Positions 57,222-64,000 of a DNA stretch of 64,000 nucleotides are shown here, in pieces (position 1 is the first letter of the stretch; the number at the start of each line of letters is the position of its first letter). Source of the stretch: Ceratothoa steindachneri (taxonomy: Eukaryota; Arthropoda; Malacostraca; Isopoda; Cymothoidae); the NCBI GenBank assembly GCA_963969495.1, contig OZ018333.1, positions 12,567,420 through 12,631,419 of the forward strand. The letters run 5' to 3'. The position numbers were made by a program, and so were the translations under genes. Under the pieces are notes generated by a model that saw nothing but the letters and a program-made list of their open reading frames with translations, was not told the DNA's origin and did no database searches.

Positions 57222-58348
57222 GTGAAGGCAGCTCAAGTGAGAGTGAAGTGAATGTGGGAAAGGGTATTTTGATAAGGAAAATGCCAAAGGTAGATAGGTT
57301 TAGGTTACATGGTGGGAAAAGTGTGGAAGAATTCTTTGGGGAATTTGAGCGAAATTGTAAGCTCAAGTACCTGGAGAATAAGGGATACTGGATGAATGTT
57401 TTGGGGGAATGTTTGGAGGGAAAAGTATTGGAGTTTTTTCACATGATTACAAGTGTGGGGGAACCGAGGTATGATGTGGTGAAGGAGAGATCGATTGGGC
57501 AGGTGAAACGAATGAAAGAGAGTGTGAAGTATAAAAGGGTGAATGAATTTGAGAAGGCTCGAATGGGGAAGAGTGGAAGTGTCAACAAGTATGCACATAG
57601 GCTTGAGTGTATGGTGAGAAAGAGGTATGGTGATGATGATGTAAATGAATGTAAACCACTGATGAGGAAGTTTCTGGACACGATCCATCGAAAGGTGAGT
57701 GAATGGCTGAGTGGAAAGAGAAAGGAGAGAATGAGACTGACAGGTGAACGGTTGATGGGGGAGGATGTGTTGGAGCTGTTGGAAGATGGACGATTTGATG
57801 ATAAAAGCGATCTAGAAGAGGATGGGTGGTACAGTGTGAATGTTGGGGGTAAGAAGCACATGAGCTTTCATCCACCCCAGCAGTATGTCAGCTACAGGGA
57901 TACCCAGAAGGCTGCACCAGCTGGAGTGATGTCGAACTTCCTGGGCTGGCAGAATGGATAGGTAAATGGAGGGTGGTCGAATGGAAGGGGACAGATGAAT
58001 TTCAAGTGTGGGAATGGGTATATGAGAGAGAATCCGAGGTATGTCCCAGCAAATGAGAGACCGAATGGTGTGAGAAAGATTGTGGAATGTCATCGGTGTG
58101 GAAGGAAAGGTCATATGTTGGCAGAATGTAGGTGGACATCTGGTGCATGTTTTGGGTGTGGTAAGAAAGGGCATATGATAAAGGATTGCCAGGAAAGTGT
58201 GAAAGAGTGCTTCGAGTGTAAAGAAATAGGCCATTCGAAGAAAGATTGTCTGAGGTTGAATGGTGGAGCAGCTGGTGGGAAAAGTATGAAGTATGCTTGT
58301 GGTAATTGTGGAAAGGCTGGTCATTATGCGAGGATATGTCGTGACTAG
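57212..58348 (+). pseudogene. Gypsy-like gag: capsid-like region and four CCHC knuckles
   Basis: Open from 57212 to a single in-frame TAG at 57959, then continuing in the same frame to 58348. The start ATG lies in the duplicated target, so the true N-terminus is at 49.8-50.3 kb. Residues about 20-200 have a retrotransposon-gag pattern (VDRFRLHGGKSVEEFFGEFE, then GYWMNVLGECLEGKVLEFF). Residues about 285-380 hold four knuckles: CHRCGRKGHMLAEC, CFGCGKKGHMIKDC, CFECKEIGHSKKDC and CGNCGKAGHYARIC. Gag packages element RNA. Four knuckles is more than the one or two usual in Gypsy elements. Confidence 0.82.
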
Positions 58349-58493
58349 AGGAATGTATGTGTGGCTATTGTGCGATGGAAGTACATTCTAGTGAAGAGTA
58401 TTGGATTGGACTGAAAGCGCAAAGTGTAAATGGAAAATCTGAAGCGGGAAACTGAATTGTAAGAGGGTACCTGCTGAAGTATCTTCTGGGTGC

Positions 58494-58985
58494 ATGAGTG
58501 TAAGTAATGTGTTGGTAAGTCTGTCTAGTGTGAAAGTGCTGTCTGGTAGGAAGTATGAGTGCCTGAGTGTGAAGGTGGAATGGAATGGAATTGAGTGTTT
58601 GGCTTTAATAGATTCTGGATGCAAGATGAGCTTGGTGTATAATGATGTGTATGATAAGGTGAGTGATAAAGCCCTCCTGTGTGAGTGCAAGAGTAGTTTA
58701 GTAGGTATTGGTAATAGGAGAGTGCCTGTGATTGGAATGATAAGGTCAGCTGTTCGAATGCATGGTATGTTGATGAATGAAATTGAATTCTCTGTGATTG
58801 ATAAGGTGAGGTAGTGAGTATGGTATGATTTTGGGCTATGATTTTATTAAAAATGGGGTGTATAAGTTGTATGTAGGGAAAGATGGTAGTGTTTTGAGGA
58901 GTGTGTTTACTGGTATTGGCGTGACTGCTATGGAGAGTGTAAGGCCTGTGAAGGGTGAAAGGGTGTCTGTTAGAGTGAGTTGAAT
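58494..58985 (+). pseudogene. Gypsy-like aspartic protease (first retropepsin)
   Basis: CLALIDSGCKMSLV (58595-58640) is the retropepsin active-site block with DSG, and ILGYDFIKNGVY (about 58830-58865, after a frame change) is the C-terminal conserved block. It lies in a frame different from gag, so frameshifting or decay separates them. The protease would cleave gag-pol. A frame break occurs at 58814. Confidence 0.75.
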
Positions 58986-59330
58986 TAAGGATGTTAGTTT
59001 GAATGTGGGTGGGAACACTGTGATATTGGATGGAAAGGATGCGTGTTGCTTGTGTGTTTGATGGCTTGATGAGAATGAATGATCCGTTTGTATGTGTGCA
59101 GGCAGACCCCAGGGTGAAAGGACAGGTGAGGGGTATCCAAGTCGGAGATGTACTAGGTCACCTCTCCACTGTCACTGAGGTAGGTATGGATGATACCACA
59201 GATGTCAGGGTGAATGTTGCAAATGAAAAGACATGTGAATGGAAATATAATGAAGTGAAGGGCATGGTGAAATTAGATGGATGTTTGACTGAGTATGAAA
59301 GGGAGGAGGTGTATCAAATGATATTTGAAT
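58986..59330 (+). pseudogene. Gypsy-like protease-RT linker
   Basis: An open frame of 100 codons (59030-59332) continues the element between protease and RT. It contains LDGCLTEYEREEVYQMIFE, which resembles the segment leading into RT in Gypsy polyproteins. No catalytic motif is seen. Confidence 0.55.
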
Positions 59331-60105
59331 GAAAGGGAGCCCTCAGTAAGGTTGATCTGGATTTTGAAGTTGCAAAACTCCTGGAATTCAAGATTGTCCT
59401 ATGAGTGGCCGAGGCATTTCCCACGTCCGATTGCTGATGAGATTGAGGAGCAGTTTTTGGAAGTAGAGCAATTAGGGGTGATTGAAGAAAGCGAGAGTAC
59501 ATGGAATAGTCCAATTGTGCCTGTACATAAGCCAGATGGAGGATTTCGCCTGTGTGTGGATTATCGAAAGGTGAATGAAATTTTCTGTGAAAGAAAGGTT
59601 TCTGATGTGTGTAGTAACTGAGTGTGTGTATAGTATGCATGGGATGGAGTGGTTTAGAAGCTGGATCTGGTATGGGGTATTATCAGATGCCCATTGCTGA
59701 GGAGAGCTGGCTGGTAACTGCCCTCTCTTCCACAAAGAGGCATTATCAGTTCTGGAACCTCAGATTTGGGTTGGCTAATGCTCCCGGAGCCTTCCAGCGG
59801 GCAATGAATGTTGTGTTGAGTAAGTTTGCGAGTAAGAATGTGATTGCGTTTATAGATGATATTTTGATTATGACTGAGACTTTTGAGGAGCATATGAGAT
59901 TGGTGAATGATGTATTAAGAATGTTGGAGAGTGTTGGTGTGAAGGTGAAAGTAGCGAAATGTGATGGTTTGCGAAAGAAGTGGAATTCCTTGGACATATG
60001 GTGAGTGAGAATGGGTTGCGAAAGTCACCAAAGTATGTTGAGAAGGTGCGAATGTTTTTGAAACTGGAGACTGTGAAGCAACTGAAGTTGTATTTGGGTT
60101 TGATT
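59331..60105 (+). pseudogene. Gypsy-like reverse transcriptase (broken)
   Basis: In order: WPRHFPRPIADEIEEQFLE, GVIEESESTWNSPIVPVHK, GGFRLCVDYRKVNE (59325-59600); after a frame change GYYQMPIAEESWLVTAL, YQFWNLRFGLANAPGAFQRAM and the active site AFIDDILIM (59690-59870); then VKQLKLYLGLIEFQ near 60075. All seven RT blocks can be traced. A stretch of about 60 bases around 59600-59660 appears lost. The active site is IDD in place of the usual YxDD. Frame changes lie near 59620 and 60000. Confidence 0.85.
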
Positions 60106-60660
60106 GAGTTCCAGGCAAAAGTTTATATGTGATTGTTCTGGTGTGAGTAAGCCTCTGACTGAATGGATGGGCAAGAAAGGTAGTACAGTTGTCAGGTGGA
60201 ATGATACGATGAATGAGGCAAATGAGAAACTGAATGAGTCAGCGGCTGCAGCTGTGGAATTGGCGTATCCAGATTATAGTGTGAATGCTAAAATGCTGGA
60301 ATTGTATACAGATGCGAGTGGGTATTTTATGGGAGGTTTTCTGATGCAAGAGCAGCGTTTAAATGGAGAGAATGTCAGACGAATAATTGGGAATGTATCG
60401 AGGCTATGAATGTTGCAGAATGAAAGTATTCGACTGTGGAGCGAGAGTTGGCGTTGCGCCCATTTTTGTATAGGGTGAGGTTTGTGATCAAAACAGATCA
60501 TCAACCTCTTGTGTATCTGCAGCGTGTGAAGTGGGCTGATAGTAGGGTTGCAAGGACTTTGGAAGATTTGAGTGACTTTGACTATGTGATTGAATATGTG
60601 CCTGGTAAACGGAATGGAGTGGCTGATTTGATGTCAAGGTATCCTGATACGAATAATGAA
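60106..60660 (+). pseudogene. Gypsy-like RNase H
   Basis: CSGVSKPLTEWMGKKG (connection), ELYTDASGYFMGG (first Asp), TVERELALRPF (Glu, after a stop at 60408), IKTDHQPLVYLQ (Asp) and KRNGVADLMSRYPD (final Asp). All catalytic acidic residues are present. One stop and a frame change separate the first block from the rest. Confidence 0.85.
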
Positions 60661-60699
60661 AATGTTTGTGGATTGAGTGATCCTGAGTATTTGCCGAAA

Positions 60700-60910
60700 G
60701 GGATTATGAATGGAAAGGAGAGTAAGGGAGGTGGTGATTCCTTGTTTGAGAGTGTATGTGCAATTTGGTGGTGAGAGGCTGATTGTGTACAAAGATGAGA
60801 AGATGTAGGGTTTGAATGCAAGTCTGGTGCATCTGCAGTGTTTGAGTGGTGTGCATTACAATTGGGTGATTGAAAAGTGTTCATATATGAGAGAGAAGAA
60901 TGATTGTCTG
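60700..60910 (+). pseudogene. OTU-like cysteine protease remnant downstream of RNase H
   Basis: Directly after RNase H the frame reads GGGDSLFESVC (60727-60759), the shape of an OTU-domain GDCLF block with the catalytic Cys replaced by Ser (TCC, one base from TGC). After a frame change it reads GGERLIVYKDEKM, and then VHLQCLSGVHYNWVIEK (60828-60880), whose HYN matches the C-terminal catalytic His block. The middle of the domain is deleted. OTU domains act as deubiquitinases or proteases. A chance resemblance cannot be excluded because the central part is missing. Confidence 0.42.
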
Positions 60911-60929
60911 GATGAAGATGAGTGTGTGG

Positions 60930-61485
60930 TGAGTGATGATATGGGAGTTGATGACGGTATGGATATCAGTGCTGATGCTGGTCTGCTTGTTCCTTCTGTA
61001 TATTGCAAACATGGTGGACCTGATAAGATGGGAGCGAGAGTGAAAGTTGGTGAAAGGTTGTTCTGTGGTTTGATTGATATTGGAGCGCAAGTGTCTTTAG
61101 TGAATGAGAGTATTCTGAGTAAGTATGATGAGTTTAGATGTTGCAAGCATAAACCTGTGAAGTTACGGATAAGTGGATTAGGGAATGGCATGATAGTGTC
61201 ATGGGAACAGGTTTCTTGCTTGGTGTAGACTTTATGAGATTGAATGATTTGTCTTTGGATGCTGATAAGGATTGTCTTATCAAAGGTGAATGTGAGGTGA
61301 AGTTGAATGAGTGTGCGAAGAATGTTGTCAAATTTTGTGGTATGATTGAGTTGGTCATGGATGATGAGAATAAGATTTTAAGTGATGATGATAGTCTAGA
61401 GATGCAAGAGATGTGTTCTTTTGTTATTGAGTTGGAGAGGTGTGTAATGATGCATGTTGATTTGAATGAATGGCCAGAGTGTTAA
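60930..61485 (+). pseudogene. Second retropepsin-like module in the same element
   Basis: GERLFCGLIDIGAQVSLVNE (about 61040-61105) has the flap-to-active-site pattern of a retropepsin, with DIG in place of DSG or DTG. KLRISGLGNGM follows, and, after a frame change near 61200, GTGFLLGVDFMRLNDLSLD (61201-61258) matches the C-terminal block also found in the first protease (ILGYDFIKNG). The frame stays open to 61485. It is on the same strand with the same C-poor composition as the rest of the element, so it belongs to it. A partial internal duplication or a second fused polyprotein are both possible. Confidence 0.5.
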
Positions 61486-61620
61486 AGTGATTTTAAAAGG
61501 TATGCTAAGGATTTTGTGTTTGTATGGATGTTGTATATTTTGTGAGGCATGTGAAGGGTGGTGGTGAAATGAATGTACCTGTGATGTCCTTGGTTGGTAT
61601 GATTGGTCTGGTTATTTTAA
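61486..61620 (+). other. Gypsy-like element tail before copy H
   Basis: Compositionally like the element (G- and T-rich) but without recognised motifs. It ends at the T-rich start of copy H at about 61621. Confidence 0.5.
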
Positions 61621-64000
61621 TTTTTTTTATAGAGCACATCTGGCAACTCCCCACTTGGGCATAAGTCGCCGGAAACACGACACAGCCTAGAACTAGCCTA
61701 CTTTAAAATAAAAATATGAAAACATAACATAAAAAATGAGAAAAACTTAACAATTAGGAAGCAATCTCTGGCAACGGGGGGGAAGGTCCCCCTCACCCCA
61801 GGAAAGGAGCAAGCAACCTACAAAAAAACCAATAACAAACCAAAAAAACAAAAGAGGAAACCTTCTAAATAAAGGGGAGAAGCCAGCCTCCCCCAAGAAG
61901 TCAACAAGTCAATGTGCACGAACTCGTCCGGAGCACAAAGGACAGGCAGTAGCGACCCCGCCCATCCCGGTACCGGGACAGGTATCGTGCGCAAAGATCA
62001 CCCAGACTGGAACATTCGACAAAAATGTGGCGAACATTCTGGGTGACGACGCAGTCGTCGCAAAAAGGCGCTGGCGAGCGCTCCATCAGATAGCGATCCG
62101 TCACACCTAGTATGTCCGATTCGGAGACGGCAGAAAGCGACCTGAAGCCGTCGCTGCATTGGGGGATAGGTCCATGGGAACATTCGCCGCACAATGGCAC
62201 GCAACTTTAAGTTCCCTACGACCGTCTCCCATCTTCTTTGCCAAGCAGTCCGAAGAGCTGCCCATATTCCTGCCATGTAGTCGGTGTGAGGAAGAGCGAA
62301 ACGATGGTCCGGTCGCAGAGTCCTCGCGGACTCTTTGGCGCCCTCATTCCCCACAATTCCTACATGTCCAGGAACCCAGCAGAGAATAATCTCGACATCT
62401 GCCCGGCTCGCCAAAACCGTGGCATCACAGATATCGCGAACCAGGGAATGCGGAGATTCCAATGCCCTGAGAGCACTCAGGGCGCTTTGTGAATCGTTAG
62501 AGATCACAATCCGGTCTCCGAACCGGGCACGTCGCGTAATCTCCCGTACCGAGTGGTGTATTGCCACCAGCTCGGCCGTGAAGACAGACGCAGCGCCTGG
62601 TAGAGCCCTGCTGACTTCAAACAGAGGGGATACGGCGTGGAAGCCGAACCCCTCTTGGGACTTGGAGCCATCCGGAAACACTGGCACGGTTCCAGCGTGA
62701 AACGAGGAGTGCCCCAAAAAGGTCGAACGCAATACTCCCGGCTCTGTACAAGCTTTGGAAGCAGAGGCATGGCGACAAATAGCCAAATGTGGTACCCTCC
62801 AGGGTGGCGTCCTGGGCAGAACCAGGGGCGCCACCGGCCCGAGAGCTATATCTAGCTCTCGAAGGAGTTTCCTGGCCCTAAATCCAACGGGCTTAGGGTG
62901 TGAGTGGCGTCTCTCGGCGGCATAGGCACCATCGAGATCAGCTGCGGATGCAGTGAGAGCTGTTGGCGACTGAGGGAGGCGCCGGGCTCGCGCGTACAGG
63001 CGAGTGATGCACTGCACGCGGCGCACAGCGGGTGGCATCTCCCCAGCATCGACCAGCAGGCTCTCAATGGGGGAAGTGCGGAAGGCACCGGTCGCAAGGC
63101 GAAGGCCGGTGTGGTGGATCGAATCCACCTTCCGCAATAAACGCTCGGCTGCGGATGCATAAAACTCGCATCCGTAGTCGAGCTTCGAACGAACAAAGGA
63201 TAGATAAAAAAGTAGGGCAGTAGCCCTATCAGCGCCCCAAGCGCTGAACGTCACGGAACGGAGAATGTCCATGGCGTGGTTACAAGAGACCCTAAGGTTG
63301 CGAATGAGCCTCCCAGGTGAGGCGTTAGTCGAATACAAAACCAAGGAAATGGTGCGATTCCACCACATCCAGGCGCACCTCATTAAGAAAAAAATCTGGG
63401 TCAGGGTGAAGCCGTGGATGGCGGCAAAAGTGCACCACTTTAGTCTTGGCCAAAGAAAACCGAAACCTGTGCGCTTCGGCATAGCGAGAGACGCGGTTCA
63501 ATGCCTGTTCGAGTCCACGCTCTAGAGGTAGCATCTGAGCCGTGCCAAAAGAGATCGAAAGGTCGTCCACGTAGAGCATAGCGAGAACATCTTCCGGCAG
63601 CACCGAGGTGATGCCGTTGATGCTCAGGGCAAAGAGTGTGACACTGAAGACACTACCCTGCGGGACACCCTCTTCCTGCCCCCCACCCGTACGCGGAATC
63701 GACGATCTCACAAAAATTCAGACATAAACATTGGGAGGCGTCCCCTCGCCCCCATCGTGTGGAGAGTCTCCATGATAATGTATCGCCATGCGGTATCATA
63801 GGCCTTCTCCAGATCGAAAAACACCGTGGCGTAGTGCTGTCTACGAGGGAAAACCTTGCAGACGGCACCTTCCAGTCGGAGCAGAGCATCCGTAGTGAAG
63901 TGGAACTTGCGAAAGCCGCACTGTGCAGAAGACAGATGGCCTCCGCTGTCCAGGAAAAAGGCTAATCTAACATTTACCAATTTCTCCATCAACTTGCACA
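61621..64000 (-). mobile_element. I-like LINE copy H (5' part outside window)
   Basis: Starts with T-rich DNA at 61621, then a 3' UTR with ATCTGGCAACTCC and CATAAGTCGCC (the variant 3' UTR also seen in copy C), RNase H and RT up to the window end, where it breaks off in the RT fingers. Inserted in the Gypsy-like element; the matching duplication would be to the right of the window. Confidence 0.92.
61900..64000 (-). pseudogene. Copy H ORF2: RT and RNase H (partial)
   Basis: A 494-codon open frame (63482-61998) covers the RT C-terminus and RNase H. First block FPDGSKSQEGFG (Asp kept), TAELVAI, NDSQSAL and GHVGIVGNEGAKES, where the usual NERAD has lost the final Asp. The zinc motif CDDCVVTQNVRHIFVEC is in another frame (62200-61901) after a frameshift near 62105. 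RT: PQGSVFSVTLFALSINGI and YVDDLSISFGTAQ at 63711-63325, and KAYDTAWR at 63992-63708. The copy runs off the window. Confidence 0.88.

Larger units (their letters stand above)
49665..61620 (+). mobile_element. Gypsy-like LTR retrotransposon, internal region (nested host)
   Basis: Primer-binding site, gag with four zinc knuckles, protease, RT and RNase H in plus orientation, interrupted by I-like copy G (50310-57209) and again by copy H at 61621. The coding strand is strikingly poor in C and rich in G, A and T. No integrase was seen before 61620; it may lie beyond copy H outside the window, or be lost. The right LTR is not in the window. Confidence 0.8.

Overview
This is a repeat-dense stretch of a metazoan nuclear genome, most likely an arthropod and plausibly a decapod crustacean. 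The element types suggest this (I-superfamily and CR1-like LINEs, Penelope-like elements, a Gypsy-type LTR element, Tc1), as do C2H2 fingers of the FKCSSCPYQ style and very long (TA)n arrays. The taxon is an inference; no rRNA, tRNA gene or unique marker fixes it. The only candidate host gene is a decaying C2H2 zinc-finger exon at about 7.62-8.60 kb (minus). Almost everything else is mobile DNA, inserted in layers.

Layout. 1-6469: near full-length I-like LINE copy A (minus; its 3' end lies before base 1). 6470-9480: AT-rich DNA with the zinc-finger exon. 9481-19075: old copy C of the same LINE family, split by copy B (10322-16936) and by a 3'-UTR-only insertion (18262-18475). 19076-21282: a CR1/L2-type LINE ('LINE D') split by a CR1 tail. 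21283-22240: Penelope-like (PLE) remnant. 22465-28602: I-like copy F split by copy E (23179-28012), with a 13-bp target-site duplication. 28603-30107: (TA)n arrays and PLE terminal DNA. 30108-34870: near-complete CR1-type LINE (SGNH-esterase ORF1, endonuclease/RT ORF2) followed by a chimeric LINE D/CR1 tail. 34930-37830: head-to-head PLE copies. 37836-40449: (TA)n arrays, a tRNA-like SINE candidate inside an inverted repeat, and short copy J. 40870-42680: ancient relic of the I-like family, split by a TTAA-flanked non-autonomous DNA element. 43140-47450: a foldback element and a third CR1/L2-like LINE. 47451 to beyond the right third of the window: a Gypsy-like LTR retrotransposon whose 5' LTR is split by a Tc1 element and whose coding region is split by full-length I-like copy G (50310-57209) and by copy H (61621 to window end).

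How it fits together. Nine I-like copies plus the relic cover over half of the window, and all lie on the minus strand. Several sit inside older copies of the same family. Exact target-site duplications let the order of insertion be read. All coding regions are broken to some degree. The nearest to intact are the CR1 ORF2 (one frameshift), the RNase H of copy G, ORF1 of copy B and the Tc1 transposase (about three lesions). The most unusual item is the Gypsy-like element: downstream of RNase H it carries what looks like a degenerate OTU-type cysteine-protease module and then a second retropepsin-like module.
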